This document shows, piece by piece, positions 30,731-40,347 of a stretch of 64,000 bases of DNA. The notes under the pieces were generated by a model. That model saw nothing but the letters and a program-made list of their open reading frames with translations. It was not told the DNA's origin and made no database searches. The DNA comes from Bradyrhizobium sp. 164 (lineage in GTDB: Bacteria > Pseudomonadota > Alphaproteobacteria > Rhizobiales > Xanthobacteraceae): positions 186,001 to 250,000 of the forward strand of contig NZ_JADPKA010000006.1 of the NCBI RefSeq assembly GCF_023073715.1, given 5' to 3'. Position 1 is the stretch's first letter, and every line of letters starts with the position of its first letter. The translations under genes were made by a program, and so were the position numbers.

Positions 30731-31291
30731 TCACTCCGGAACCGGAACGTCGAACGTGTTGAGCGTGACCGAGACCATGCAGTAGACGCCGACGAGATAG
30801 GAGAGTTCGGCCGCGCCGTGCTCGCCGAACTCCTTCACGGCGGCGCGCCAGGTCAATTCCGGCAGAACACCGCCGCCGACCAACGCGGACGCGATGTCGT
30901 AGGCGACGGCCTCCTGCCTGGTGAGATCGACCGGCCGCTGTCCGGCGACGATGGTCGCGAGCTTCTCGTCGGACAAGCCGCGCTGCTCGGCGACCAGCAC
31001 GTGGGCGTAGAGCTCGTAGCCGGAGCGGAAATGCGAGCCGGTGACGAGGATGGCGACCTCGCGCACCGGCGCCGGCAGCAGCGGGTTCGACGCGATCGCC
31101 TTGACCAGCTCCCATACCGGCTTACCGAAGCGCGGCTCGCGCAGCCAGGGATTCCACGGCCCCAGCAGCGCGCCGTCGTCGCGCATGTTCACAAAACCCT
31201 TGAAATGGTCCTTGATGCCGGCTCGCATGTCGTCATAAAGCGGCTTCTGTTCGTCGGCCAGATTCTGGGGATCGAGAATGGGAAGGCGCAC
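30731..31291 (-). CDS. Carboxymuconolactone decarboxylase-family protein
   Basis: A 186-aa AhpD/CMD-fold protein. The region LLPAPVREVAILVTGSHFRS and the following YELYAHVLVAEQRGLSDEKL match the carboxymuconolactone decarboxylase-like domain. The redox CxxC of AhpD peroxidases is absent, so a peroxidase role is unlikely. It is transcribed leftward toward the diguanylate cyclase stop, and acdR is the next upstream gene on the same strand after about 80 bases. Confidence 0.83.
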   Translation of the reverse strand: MRLPILDPQNLADEQKPLYDDMRAGIKDHFKGFVNMRDDGALLGPWNPWLREPRFGKPVWELVKAIASNPLLPAPVREVAILVTGSHFRSGYELYAHVLVAEQRGLSDEKLATIVAGQRPVDLTRQEAVAYDIASALVGGGVLPELTWRAAVKEFGEHGAAELSYLVGVYCMVSVTLNTFDVPVPE

Positions 31292-31373
31292 GGCTGCGAT
31301 CTCCTCTTTGAGAAGATGCGAGGCTCGCCTGCATGCGCGCGCAGGGCAAGTGAAGTTGCTGTGACGGGTGCGC

Positions 31374-31838
31374 TTAAAACTCCAGCGGCGCGTTGTCGAC
31401 GACTTCCTTCATCACGAAGAAGGTGCGGGTCTGGCGCACCCCGGGGAGCGCGATCAGCTGCTCGCCATGGATGCGATTGAAATCCTCCATGTCGCCGACA
31501 CGGATCTTGAGGAAGTAGTCGAAATCGCCGGCGACGAGGTGGCAATCAAGCACGAATTTCAGTTTTGTAATCGCCTGCTCGAAAGTGGCAAAACTCTCCG
31601 GGGTCGAGCGGTCGAGCACGACGCCGACCATCACCAGCGTGCCCTTGGCCACCTTCTTCGGCGCCACCATGGCGCGCACGGTCGCAATGAAGCCGTCCTC
31701 GAACAGGCGCTGGGTGCGGCGATGGCAGGTGGCGGGGCTGATCGCGACGGTTTCGGCCAGCGCGGCATTGCTGAGCCGGCCGTTATTCTGAAGCAATCGC
31801 AATATCTTAAGGTCGATACGGTCGAGACGGGAAGGCAT
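31374..31838 (-). CDS. acdR: Lrp/AsnC-type regulator, probable AcdR
   Basis: A 154-aa Lrp-family regulator. An N-terminal HTH (LDRIDLKILRLLQNNGRLSN and LAETVAISPATCHRRTQRLF, about 4-55) precedes a C-terminal ligand-binding/oligomerisation domain (FVLDCHLVAGDFDYFLKIRV). The start at 31838 (MPSRLDRID) was chosen over 31853. In bradyrhizobia and pseudomonads the divergent Lrp-like gene next to acdS is AcdR, which activates it in response to ACC. The symbol rests on this position. Confidence 0.85.
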   Translation of the reverse strand: MPSRLDRIDLKILRLLQNNGRLSNAALAETVAISPATCHRRTQRLFEDGFIATVRAMVAPKKVAKGTLVMVGVVLDRSTPESFATFEQAITKLKFVLDCHLVAGDFDYFLKIRVGDMEDFNRIHGEQLIALPGVRQTRTFFVMKEVVDNAPLEF

Positions 31839-31997
31839 GGAAGAATCTCTCATTCCTATCCATCATTACGGAACAAGTAAGGGTAATTGATGTCGTTTTC
31901 GCAAGCAACGGCGCAATATTGACGCAGCATTTGAGAGCACCTTTCTTGTAGCAAGTGCTAATCGCTGCGGCCAGCTCAATGCCAATCGGGATGACCC

Positions 31998-33014
31998 ATG
32001 ATGCTGAAAAAATTCGCGCGCTATTCGCTCACCTTCGGTCCGACGCCAATCGAGAAGCTTGAGCGGCTATCGAAATATCTCGGCGGTCAAGTCGAGGTCT
32101 ACGCCAAGCGCGAGGACTGCAATTCAGGCCTTGCCTATGGCGGCAACAAGCTGCGCAAGCTCGAATACATCATTCCCGATGCGATCGCCTCCAACGCCGA
32201 CACGCTGGTATCGATCGGCGGCGTGCAATCCAACCACACCCGCATGATCGCGGCGGTCGCCGCCAAGCTCGGCATGAAGTGCCGTCTGGTGCAGGAAGCC
32301 TGGGTACCGCACGAGGACGCGGTCTATGACCGCGTCGGCAACATCATGCTCTCGCGCATCATGGGTGCCGACGTGCGCCTGGTCGACGACGGCTTCGACA
32401 TCGGCATCCGCAAGAGTTGGGAGCAGGCGATCGAGGAGGTGAAGGCGGCGGGTGGCAAGCCTTACGCGATTCCCGCTGGCGCCTCCGTGCACAAATTCGG
32501 CGGCCTCGGCTATGTCGGCTTCGCCGAGGAAGTGCGCAAGCAGGAGAAGGAGCTCGGCTTCAAATTCGACTACATCGTCGTCTGCACCGTCACCGGCTCG
32601 ACCCATGCCGGCATGCTGGTCGGCTTCGCCGCCGACGACCGCGCCCGCAAGGTGATCGGAATCGATGCGTCGTTCACGCCTAGCCAGACGAAAGCCCAGG
32701 TGCTCGAGATTGCGCAGAACACCGCAAAGCTCGTCGAGCTCGGCAAGGAGCTCGTCCCCGACGACGTCGTGCTGATCGAGGACTATGCCTATCCCGCCTA
32801 TGGCGTGCCGTCGGAAGAGACCAAGGAAGCGATCCGCCTCACCGCGCGGCTCGAAGGCATGATCACCGACCCCGTCTACGAGGGCAAGTCGATGCAGGGC
32901 CTGATCGACCTTGCGAAGAAGGGCTATTTCGAGCAGGGCGCGAAGATCCTGTACGCCCATCTCGGCGGCGCGCCCGCGTTGAACGGGTATGCCTATGCGT
33001 TCAGGAATGGGTGA
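31998..33014 (+). CDS. acdS: 1-aminocyclopropane-1-carboxylate deaminase
   Basis: Splits ACC, the plant ethylene precursor, into ammonia and 2-oxobutyrate and so lowers ethylene in associated plants. The 338-aa PLP enzyme has K51 ([10 protein letters not shown]) and the two residues that distinguish true ACC deaminase from D-cysteine desulfhydrase: E295 (DPVYEGKS) and L322 ([11 protein letters not shown]). The usual length is 338. Divergent acdR lies 159 bases away, and the intergenic AT-rich region (31860-31930) likely holds the Lrp/AcdR site. A second ATG at 32001 is equally possible. Confidence 0.95.
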   Translation: MMLKKFARYSLTFGPTPIEKLERLSKYLGGQVEVYAKREDCNSGLAYGGNKLRKLEYIIPDAIASNADTLVSIGGVQSNHTRMIAAVAAKLGMKCRLVQEAWVPHEDAVYDRVGNIMLSRIMGADVRLVDDGFDIGIRKSWEQAIEEVKAAGGKPYAIPAGASVHKFGGLGYVGFAEEVRKQEKELGFKFDYIVVCTVTGSTHAGMLVGFAADDRARKVIGIDASFTPSQTKAQVLEIAQNTAKLVELGKELVPDDVVLIEDYAYPAYGVPSEETKEAIRLTARLEGMITDPVYEGKSMQGLIDLAKKGYFEQGAKILYAHLGGAPALNGYAYAFRNG

Positions 33015-33044
33015 GGTGGCGCAGATCTCGCCGCATACACGGCT

Positions 33045-33112
33045 GTCGTCCCGGACAAGCATAAGCACAGATCCGGCACCGAGAGCCACAGGATCGCGTT
33101 GGGCGAAGACTA
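33045..33112. repeat. Dispersed repeat, copy C (truncated)
   Basis: GTCGTCCCGGACAAGC... GATCCGGCACC... GCGAAGACTACTCG follows the same order as copy A (11031-11168) but lacks the right-hand inverted end, stopping at the recQ 3' end. Confidence 0.65.
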
Positions 33113-33116
33113 CTCG

Positions 33117-34982
33117 CTACCTCGCCCTGACGATCTGCAACAGCTCGTCGCCGTAATGCTCGAGCTTCTTGTCACCGATCCCGGGCACGTTGCGGAGTTC
33201 ATCCAGCGTCGTCGGCCAGGCCCGAACGATGCCGTCGATGGTGGCATCGTGCAGCACGACATAGGCGGGCACGCCGCGCTCGCGGGCGACGTCGGAACGC
33301 CAGGAGCGCAGCCGCGCGCGCAATTCGGGATCGACGTCGCCTTGCGGCGCGCTCGCCGCGGGCGCGAGGTCGCCGCGGCGCGATTTGGCCCGGCTCGAAC
33401 GGATGCGGGTGCCGGGCGCCTCCTCGCGCAGCCACACTTCCGTTTCGCCGCGCAGCACGCCGCGCGAAGAGTCCGTCAGCTTCAACGCGCCGAATGCTTC
33501 GCTGTCGCTCTGCAAATGCCCCATTGCCACCAATTGCCGCAGTACCGTGCGCCACTGCTTTTCGTTGAGCTCGCGGCCGATGCCGAACACCGACAGCTTG
33601 TCGTGGCCGAACTGCGTCACCTTCTCGGTCAGGCGCCCGACCAGCACGTCGATCAAATGCATTGCCCCGAAGCGCTGGCCGGTGCGGTAGACGCAGGACA
33701 ACAGCTTCTGCGCCAGCACCTTGCCGTCGCGCATTTTCGGCGGCATCAGGCAATTGTCGCAATTGCCGCAACTCTCGGCCATCACGATCTCGCCGAAATA
33801 GGCGAGCAGCCGCCGGCGCCGGCAATGCGGCGTCTCGGCAAGGCCGACCAGCGCGTCGAGCTTACCGATCGAGACCCGCTTGAATTCGTCGGAAGCGTTC
33901 GACTCGTCGATCATGCGGCGCTGCTGCACGATGTCGGAGAGGCCGTAGGCCATCCAGGCGGCGGATGGCTTGCCGTCACGGCCGGCACGCCCCGTCTCCT
34001 GGTAATAGGCTTCGATGCTTTTGGGCAGATCGAGATGGGCGACGAAACGCACGTCAGGCTTGTCGATGCCCATGCCGAACGCAATGGTCGCGACGATGAC
34101 GATGCCGTCCTCGTTGAGAAAGCGGTCCTGATTCCGGGAGCGCACGCTGCTGTCGAGGCCGGCATGATAGGGCAGCGCGGCCATGCCTGCGTCTTGAAGC
34201 GCGGCAGCGACCTCCTCGACGCGGTTGCGGGACAGGCAATAGACCACGCCGGCATCGCCCATGTGGCGCTCGCGGATGAACTCCTTCAGCTGCGACACCG
34301 CATTGCGCTTGTCGACGATCTCGTAGCGGATGTTGGGCCGGTCGAAGCTGGAGACAAATTGCGGGGAGCCGGTAAGCTGAAGCCGCTCGACGATTTCCTT
34401 GCGGGTCAGATCGTCGGCTGTCGCGGTCAGCGCGATGCGTGGGACATCGGGAAAGCGCTCGGCGATGATGGACAGACCGACGTATTCGGGCCGGAAGTCG
34501 TGGCCCCATTGCGAGACGCAATGCGCCTCGTCGATCGCGAACAGCGCCACCTTCGCCCGCGCCAGCATCGACAGGCAGCGCGGCGTCACCAGCCGTTCCG
34601 GCGCGACATAGAGCAGGTCGAGATCGCCCGCGATCAGGCGGCGCTCCACCTCCGAAGCTTCGTGCGGAGTCAGCGACGAGTTCAGCGCGGCCGCGTTGAC
34701 ACCTGATTCGATCAGGCCCGCAACCTGATCGCGCATCAGCGCGATCAGCGGCGAGACCACGATGCCGCAGCCTTCGCGCAGCAGTGAGGGGAGTTGATAG
34801 CAGAGCGACTTGCCGCCGCCGGTCGGCATCAGCACAAGGCAATTGCCGCCTTCGCTCACGTGCCGGATGATCTCACCCTGCGCGCCGCGGAACCCCGGCA
34901 GGCCGAACACCGAATGCAAGACCGACAGCGCGTCGCGGCCGTTGGCCAGAGCGGACAGCGGAGCGGTGGAAGGAGAGGACAT
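33117..34982 (-). CDS. recQ: ATP-dependent DNA helicase RecQ
   Basis: A 621-aa 3'-5' helicase for recombination and fork repair. The Walker A PTGGGKS is at 53-59, DEAH at 151-154 ([20 protein letters not shown]), and the RecQ-specific ETGRAGRDG motif VI is clear. The zinc-binding cysteines appear as CRRRRLL and [11 protein letters not shown]-terminal HRDC domain spans about 545-620 ([20 protein letters not shown]). The ATG at 34982 follows GAGAGGAC; in-frame residues farther upstream are intergenic repeat. It converges on acdS. Confidence 0.95.
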   Translation of the reverse strand: MSSPSTAPLSALANGRDALSVLHSVFGLPGFRGAQGEIIRHVSEGGNCLVLMPTGGGKSLCYQLPSLLREGCGIVVSPLIALMRDQVAGLIESGVNAAALNSSLTPHEASEVERRLIAGDLDLLYVAPERLVTPRCLSMLARAKVALFAIDEAHCVSQWGHDFRPEYVGLSIIAERFPDVPRIALTATADDLTRKEIVERLQLTGSPQFVSSFDRPNIRYEIVDKRNAVSQLKEFIRERHMGDAGVVYCLSRNRVEEVAAALQDAGMAALPYHAGLDSSVRSRNQDRFLNEDGIVIVATIAFGMGIDKPDVRFVAHLDLPKSIEAYYQETGRAGRDGKPSAAWMAYGLSDIVQQRRMIDESNASDEFKRVSIGKLDALVGLAETPHCRRRRLLAYFGEIVMAESCGNCDNCLMPPKMRDGKVLAQKLLSCVYRTGQRFGAMHLIDVLVGRLTEKVTQFGHDKLSVFGIGRELNEKQWRTVLRQLVAMGHLQSDSEAFGALKLTDSSRGVLRGETEVWLREEAPGTRIRSSRAKSRRGDLAPAASAPQGDVDPELRARLRSWRSDVARERGVPAYVVLHDATIDGIVRAWPTTLDELRNVPGIGDKKLEHYGDELLQIVRAR

Positions 34983-35066
34983 GGGCGTGAGGACATTGAG
35001 CTTTCGGTCAACGCCAGTCGCACGACCGAGCGGGCATGGCAAGACCGTTTGCGCGGCAGGGTATAG

Positions 35067-35212
35067 TGTTCCCCTCTCCGCTTGTGGGAGAGAGTGGCTC
35101 GCCGCATAGTGAGGGGTCTCTGACTGCGCATTCGATGAGACTTGTTTCGCGGCGACATACCCCTCATCCGGCGCTTCGCGCCACCTTCTCCACAACGGAA
35201 AAGGGAAGAACA
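35067..35212. repeat. Imperfect 146-bp palindromic intergenic element
   Basis: The ends TGTTCCCCTCTCCGCTTGTG and CACAACGGAAAAGGGAAGAACA (without its last two bases) form an imperfect inverted repeat, with CGGCGCTTCGCGCC in the right half. It sits between recQ and the deacetylase stop. The type resembles RIME-like elements of rhizobia. Confidence 0.6.
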
Positions 35213-35216
35213 GCCG

Positions 35217-35960
35217 CTATGCCCCGATCCTTCGCAGCGCCTCCGCGACGGTCACGATCGGTACACTGCGCTTCTCGGCCGCCTTCAGCGCATGGCACAT
35301 CAAATGCGGCGTGCAACCATAGGGGCTCGGCCTGTCGGCGACGTCATGGCCGTACAAGATCAGCCATCCGCCGCTTGCGACCGCCTCGTCGAAATAGCGA
35401 TCGATGCCTGTCGTATCGATGTCGCGGTCGATCAAGGGCGAAGCACGCAGAAACTGGAGGTCGATGACGCCGTGATTGACGCCGGGAAGGATGCCGCGCG
35501 CCGAACGGTAGGCTCTTGCAAGCTGCGGCTTGCGCCAAACCGAGGCGAGACCATACGGATAGGCGAAGTTCTCCAGCATGATCGAGGAATCAATGCTGCG
35601 GAAGTGGTCGCGGTTGCGCTCGATCTCGCGTTCCATGGCGGCTTCGTCGAGATCGACCGCGCTCTGGTGCGAGAAGGTGTGGCAGGCAATCTCGTGGCCG
35701 GCGCGGTGAAGCCGCACGATCGCGTCATTCGACAGGCCCTGCCAATGATCCGACGGCTGATCGATCAGGCTGCCCGAGAGGTAGAATGTGCCGCGACCGC
35801 CATGTTTCTCGAGGAGTTCGGCACCCTCGCCTGCGGCGCTATCTGGAGCATCGTCGAAGGTGAAGCTCACCATCGGGGCGCGCGCAGGCAACCGGTGCGG
35901 CGCGGCGCGGAAATGCCGAGCCAGCCGATTGCTCACGCGTCCCTGGAGTGACGACCACAC
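35217..35960 (-). CDS. Polysaccharide deacetylase family protein (CE4)
   Basis: A 247-aa NodB-homology protein. The metal-site motif SFTFDDAP at about 32-39 and HTFSHQS at about 93-99 match the TFDD and H(S/T)xxH motifs, and YGLASVWRKPQ and ILYGHDV resemble the later CE4 motifs. Likely substrates are cell-surface N-acetylated polysaccharides or lipids, but the family is broad. No signal peptide is seen, so a cytoplasmic role is possible. Confidence 0.82.
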   Translation of the reverse strand: MWSSLQGRVSNRLARHFRAAPHRLPARAPMVSFTFDDAPDSAAGEGAELLEKHGGRGTFYLSGSLIDQPSDHWQGLSNDAIVRLHRAGHEIACHTFSHQSAVDLDEAAMEREIERNRDHFRSIDSSIMLENFAYPYGLASVWRKPQLARAYRSARGILPGVNHGVIDLQFLRASPLIDRDIDTTGIDRYFDEAVASGGWLILYGHDVADRPSPYGCTPHLMCHALKAAEKRSVPIVTVAEALRRIGA

Positions 35961-36063
35961 GCTGCGTTTCCCGTGATTCCATATTCGCTACTGAAACATT
36001 CGCGCGCTAGTTGAGGCAAGCCTAACGCTCGGGTAATCCTAACATGGAGCCAACACCCTTCGG

Positions 36064-37062
36064 CTAGCACGCAGGGACCGATACGTCGGCATCCGTACCG
36101 AGATATTGCAGCCAGTTCCGGAATAACGCTGCCGCTGCGGTGCCGGCGGCGATATCGGCGCGCAAATTCAGCGCAGGCAATTCGTTGGTGAGCGCGGGAT
36201 GGCGCTGGTGCCGTGCCTGTTTCTCGAAGCGGGCCAGCTTCTCTTCTGTCGCTGCGTCAAAATAACTCACGGGCAAATTCGGATAATTCTCGCGCTCACG
36301 GGCGAGATAGCGGCCGACGTCGCGCAGATATTCGCGCTGGAGCGACAGCCCGTCATATTCCGGATGGCCCTGGAAGAACACGAAGCGGCTGGCATATTGG
36401 CGGATAAAGACGTCGACGCCGGCCTCTTCCGAGCGCGTCAGCACCCGGTACCCGGCTTCCACGAGCTCGCTCTCGGCGATCTCGTTCAGGCGCGAATGCG
36501 AGACCTTGAGCGGCATAGGCGCACCGCGCGTCAGCGGATCGCGCGTCACGGCTTCGCAGTCGAAGATGCCGTGACATTTGCTCGGCAGCCGCCGCCGCGC
36601 GATGCCGTCGAGGTGCAGCACCGCCGCATGCGCGGCGAGGCACGACCAGATCGTCGAGCGCGTGTTGACCTTGGCCCAGTCGATCAGCTCCGTCAGGTCG
36701 CGCCAGTACGGCTCCTGGTCGAGTTCGGGCGCGACCGGCTCGGCGCCGGTCACGATCAGCCCGTCGAATTTACGGCGCCTGAGATCCGCAAGATCGGAAT
36801 ATTCGCTCTCGATATGCCACTTGGCGTCCGGCGAGCGCCTCACCGAAGGAAGCGAGAAGCAGTGGAAGCGGATGCGACGCGAGCCTGCAGCCGCCTGGAG
36901 CAGCTTCATGAACTGCCGCTCGGTCGCCTTCAACGCCGGGTCCGGCATGTTGTTGATCAGCCCGATGGTCAGCTCGGCGCCGCGATCACGCGCGAGATCA
37001 CCTTCGGCCGGCACCAGTGCCGGGCTTGATATGACTTGATCCCTGTCGATCAAGATCGTCAT
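36064..37062 (-). CDS. metA: Homoserine O-acyltransferase MetA
   Basis: Activates homoserine with succinyl- or acetyl-CoA for methionine synthesis. The 332-aa protein has the nucleophile C141 (IWSCLAAHAAVLH), the H233/E235 pair in FFQGHPEYD, and the N-terminal GLINNMPDPALKATERQFMK typical of MetA. Acyl specificity cannot be decided here; partnership with MetY suggests O-acetylhomoserine. It follows metY by 12 bases, so the two form an operon with metY first. Confidence 0.9.
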   Translation of the reverse strand: MTILIDRDQVISSPALVPAEGDLARDRGAELTIGLINNMPDPALKATERQFMKLLQAAAGSRRIRFHCFSLPSVRRSPDAKWHIESEYSDLADLRRRKFDGLIVTGAEPVAPELDQEPYWRDLTELIDWAKVNTRSTIWSCLAAHAAVLHLDGIARRRLPSKCHGIFDCEAVTRDPLTRGAPMPLKVSHSRLNEIAESELVEAGYRVLTRSEEAGVDVFIRQYASRFVFFQGHPEYDGLSLQREYLRDVGRYLARERENYPNLPVSYFDAATEEKLARFEKQARHQRHPALTNELPALNLRADIAAGTAAAALFRNWLQYLGTDADVSVPAC

Positions 37063-37074
37063 TGGCGCCGCCGC

Positions 37075-38376
37075 CTACTCCGCGGCCTGCAGACGCGACG
37101 ACGGACAGGCCTTTTCCAGCGCCTGATCGATATCCTCGATGATGTCTGCGGAATGCTCGATGCCGATCGACAGGCGGATCGTCTCCGGCAGCACGCCCGC
37201 TATGCGCTGCTGCTCTGCCGACATCTGCCGGTGCGTCGTCGACGCCGGATGGCAGGCCAGCGACTTGGCATCGCCGATATTAACGAGCCGCGTGATCAGC
37301 TTCAGCGCATCATAGAAGGTCTTGCCGGCTTCCATGCCGCCCTTGATGCCGAAGGTAAACAGCGAAGAGGCGTTGCCGTTCAGATATTTCTGCACCAGCG
37401 GATAATAGGGGCTGTCCGGGAACCCCGTGTAATTGACCCAGGCCACCCGCGAATCGCCACGGAGGAATTCGGCGACCTTGCGGGCGTTCTCGACGTGGCG
37501 CTCCATGCGCAGTGCCACGGTTTCGATGCCCTGGAGCAGCAGAAAGGCATTGAAAGGCGAGAGCACCGAACCCATGGTGCGCTGATAGACGCTGCGCGCG
37601 CGCTCGACGTAGGCGGTCCTGCCGAAGCGCTCGGCATAGACGAGGCCGTGATAGGACGCATCCGGCTTGTTGTAAGCCGGGAATCGGTCGGCGTGTTTCC
37701 CCCAGGGGAAGTTTCCGGAATCGACGATGGCGCCGCCAAGCGTGGTGCCGTGGCCACCGAGGAACTTGGTCAGGGAATGCACGGCAATATCGGCACCGTA
37801 GTCGAACGGCTTGAGCAGAATCGGGCTTGCGACCGTGTTGTCGACGATCAGCGGCACGCCATGCGAATGCGCGATTTTCGCCAGCGCCTCGATGTCGCAG
37901 ACATTGCCGGCGGGGTTGCCGATGGTCTCGGCGAACACGGCGCGGGTATTCTCGTCGATCAGTTTCTCGATCGCCTCGGGCTGGTCGCTCTCGGCGAAGC
38001 GGCCAGTGATGCCCTGCCGCGGCAGGATGTGTGAGAGCAGCGTGTGTGTGGTGCCGTAGAGCTGCGGCACCGAGACGATGTTGCCGCCGTGATCGGCGAC
38101 ATTGACAAAGGCGAAATGCAGCGCCGCCTGGCCGGTCGCAACCGCAAGCGCGCCGACGCCGCCTTCGAGCTGCGCGATGCGCTTCTCCAGCACCGCGCTG
38201 GTCGGATTGGCGATGCGGCTGTAACGAAAGCCCTCGGCCTCGAGATTGAAGAGCGCCGCGCCATGATCGGCGCTGTCGAAGGCATAGGCTGCGGTCTGGT
38301 AAATCGGCACGGCGACGGCGTGCGTTGTGGCTTCCGGTTCGTAGCCGGCGTGAATAGCGATCGTCTCGTTGCGCAT
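37075..38376 (-). CDS. metY: O-acetylhomoserine sulfhydrylase (MetY type)
   Basis: Forms homocysteine (or methionine) from an activated homoserine and sulfide. The 433-aa Cys/Met-metabolism PLP enzyme carries the lysine K204 (SLTKFLGGHGTTLGGAIVD), YSRIANPTSAVLEKRIAQLEG, and the longer MetY-type insert PWGKHADRFPAYNKPDASYH. The ATG at 38376 has GGAGG upstream; the 10-residue extension to 38406 was rejected. No SAM-II riboswitch is apparent before it. Confidence 0.9.
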   Translation of the reverse strand: MRNETIAIHAGYEPEATTHAVAVPIYQTAAYAFDSADHGAALFNLEAEGFRYSRIANPTSAVLEKRIAQLEGGVGALAVATGQAALHFAFVNVADHGGNIVSVPQLYGTTHTLLSHILPRQGITGRFAESDQPEAIEKLIDENTRAVFAETIGNPAGNVCDIEALAKIAHSHGVPLIVDNTVASPILLKPFDYGADIAVHSLTKFLGGHGTTLGGAIVDSGNFPWGKHADRFPAYNKPDASYHGLVYAERFGRTAYVERARSVYQRTMGSVLSPFNAFLLLQGIETVALRMERHVENARKVAEFLRGDSRVAWVNYTGFPDSPYYPLVQKYLNGNASSLFTFGIKGGMEAGKTFYDALKLITRLVNIGDAKSLACHPASTTHRQMSAEQQRIAGVLPETIRLSIGIEHSADIIEDIDQALEKACPSSRLQAAE

Positions 38377-38668
38377 CGTGCCACCTCCGCGTGGAGCGGG
38401 CCGCACTTATCGGCCTGTATGAGGCGCGTGCGTTGTCCGCCATCCTCCTGTTAGAGGGGGGTGGTAAAGCGGACAATAATTCGCCTAGAGATCGAGGAAG
38501 TAACCCTAACGCTTGTTGGCGAGGTGGCCAGAATTCGGGTTAAACTGGATTAACGAATTGACGAGGTTGCCGCGCCCGCGGCGTTGCTTTTCCCTTCTCC
38601 CTTACGGGTTTTGGGGACCGCATAAGGGCAGAGGGTGCACCGTCAACCCGTCGACAACCTGCCTAGCT

Positions 38669-40228
38669 TCAGGCCATCGTCTCCCACAGTCGATGAGCGA
38701 GCACGCCGGCGCGCTTCTCGATCGCGGCCGCGGCATCGAGCGCGAGATCCTCGCGATAGCGCCCGGCAATGAGCTGCACGCCGATCGGCCTGCCGTCATG
38801 CACTGCCACCGGCACCACCGCGCCAGGCAGGCCCAGCACGTTGATCGCGGAGATGAAGCGGATCTCGCCCCAGAAGATCTCGCGCACGCGCTCGGGGCTG
38901 ACGGTGTCCTCGCGCGGGCCCGGCGTCGGCTTCACCGTGGTCGGCGCCAGCACGACCGGATACTCGTCGAAGAACAATTGCCAGGCGCGGATGTGGCCGT
39001 TGCGCGCGGCCGTCGCCTGCATCCAGGCTTTGAGATCGAGCACGTTGGCCTTGGTCCTCATGCCGCCCCAGGCCTTGTGAAAATCCTCGGACGTAACCTT
39101 CAGCATGCTGGCTTCCTGCATCACAACGGTCTCGTTGGTGATGATGTCGCACCAGGTCTGCCAGACGCCGTTGATGTCGGGCACCTCGACCTCGCTGACG
39201 CGATAGCCGGACCGCTCGAGATGATCCGCGGCCTGGCGCAGCGCCGCGGCAACCTGCGGGTCAACGTCCATGTCATCGGGGATCTTGGCCAGCGCGACCT
39301 TGATCGGCCCCTTTGGCTTCGGCCCGACGAGCGGCGCCGGCACCCACCAGGGATCGCGCGGATCGCGTTGGCTCATCACCTCCAGCGCGAGACGAACGTC
39401 GGCGACGTGACGGGCGAGCGGCCCCTGCGCCGACATCAGATGCGCCAGCATCGGACGCTCGGCGATGGCGCTTCCGTTGAAAGCGGGGATCCGTCCCTGC
39501 GTCGGCTTGATCGTGACAACACCGTTGCAATGCGCCGGCCAGCGCAGCGATCCGCCGATGTCGTTGCCATGGGCGATGGTGCCGATGCCGGCCGCCACCG
39601 CCGAGCCCGCACCGCCCGAGGAGCCGCCGCAGGTGACGTTCGGATCCCAGGGGTTCAGCGTCAGCCCGTGCAGAGGATTGTCGGTGAAGCCGCGGAAGGA
39701 GAATTCCGGTGTGTTGGTGAGCCCGATCACGATCGCGCCGGCCTTTTTCAAGTTGCGCACCACGGGGGAATCGGACGGCGCGATGAGGTCCTTGTTAGCG
39801 GGAACGCCGTTGAAGTTTGGCCGCCCTTCGTAGTCGACATTTTCCTTGATGGTTACAGGCACGCCATGCAGGAGGCCGAGCTCGCCGCCCTTTGCGCGCT
39901 GCCTGTCGGCCGCATGCGCCGCTTTTAACGCCTCTTCGGAGAGATCGACGACGACGGCGTTCAGCCTTGGATTGACGGCGTGCATGCGTTCGAGATGCGC
40001 TTCGACCGTCTCGACGGCGGAGATTGCACCGGAGCGGATCGCAGCCGCGGTCTCGACCGCCGACCATTGCCAAGCCGGCCCCTTGGGACGGCGCGGTGAG
40101 GCCGGCTTGAGCCGCGTGGCTTTCTTTGCCTTCTTTGCAGCGACGGCCTTGCGGCTTGTGCTTTTCTTGCTGGAGGTTTTTACCGGTTTCTTCGAAGCCG
40201 TTTTCTTCTTGGTCGTCGCCTTCGCCAC
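38669..40228 (-). CDS. Amidase with lysine-rich N-terminal tail
   Basis: A 519-aa amidase signature enzyme. The catalytic lysine is in GVPVTIKENVDYEG, and the glycine/serine loop GGSSGGAGSAVAAGIGTIAH supplies the cis-serine and nucleophile. Residues about 2-50 (KATTKKKTASKKPVKTSSKK and following) are a lysine/alanine/serine repeat like histone H1 or AlgP tails, unusual for an amidase. The ATG at 40228 gives this form; a later start near the amidase core would remove it. Substrate unknown. Confidence 0.88.
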   Translation of the reverse strand: MAKATTKKKTASKKPVKTSSKKSTSRKAVAAKKAKKATRLKPASPRRPKGPAWQWSAVETAAAIRSGAISAVETVEAHLERMHAVNPRLNAVVVDLSEEALKAAHAADRQRAKGGELGLLHGVPVTIKENVDYEGRPNFNGVPANKDLIAPSDSPVVRNLKKAGAIVIGLTNTPEFSFRGFTDNPLHGLTLNPWDPNVTCGGSSGGAGSAVAAGIGTIAHGNDIGGSLRWPAHCNGVVTIKPTQGRIPAFNGSAIAERPMLAHLMSAQGPLARHVADVRLALEVMSQRDPRDPWWVPAPLVGPKPKGPIKVALAKIPDDMDVDPQVAAALRQAADHLERSGYRVSEVEVPDINGVWQTWCDIITNETVVMQEASMLKVTSEDFHKAWGGMRTKANVLDLKAWMQATAARNGHIRAWQLFFDEYPVVLAPTTVKPTPGPREDTVSPERVREIFWGEIRFISAINVLGLPGAVVPVAVHDGRPIGVQLIAGRYREDLALDAAAAIEKRAGVLAHRLWETMA

Positions 40229-40347
40229 GTCGCATCTCCTGAAATTGCGCCGCAGACGTTACGGATGGCCAAAGGACGTGTACAGGTGCGTTTTCTGCAT
40301 GGCGCGATGGCGCGACGCGGCGAATTGTCCGCGAACGCACCGCTGCG

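Noticed and set aside
38377..38560. A possible SAM-II riboswitch before metY.
   Set aside because: The core motifs expected of SAM-II (GGTGATTTG, GCTTGC, GCTAAAG) were not found on the coding strand.
38549..38565. TTAA-N6-TTAAC resembling a CtrA site.
   Set aside because: The spacer is one base short of the consensus and no cell-cycle gene is near.
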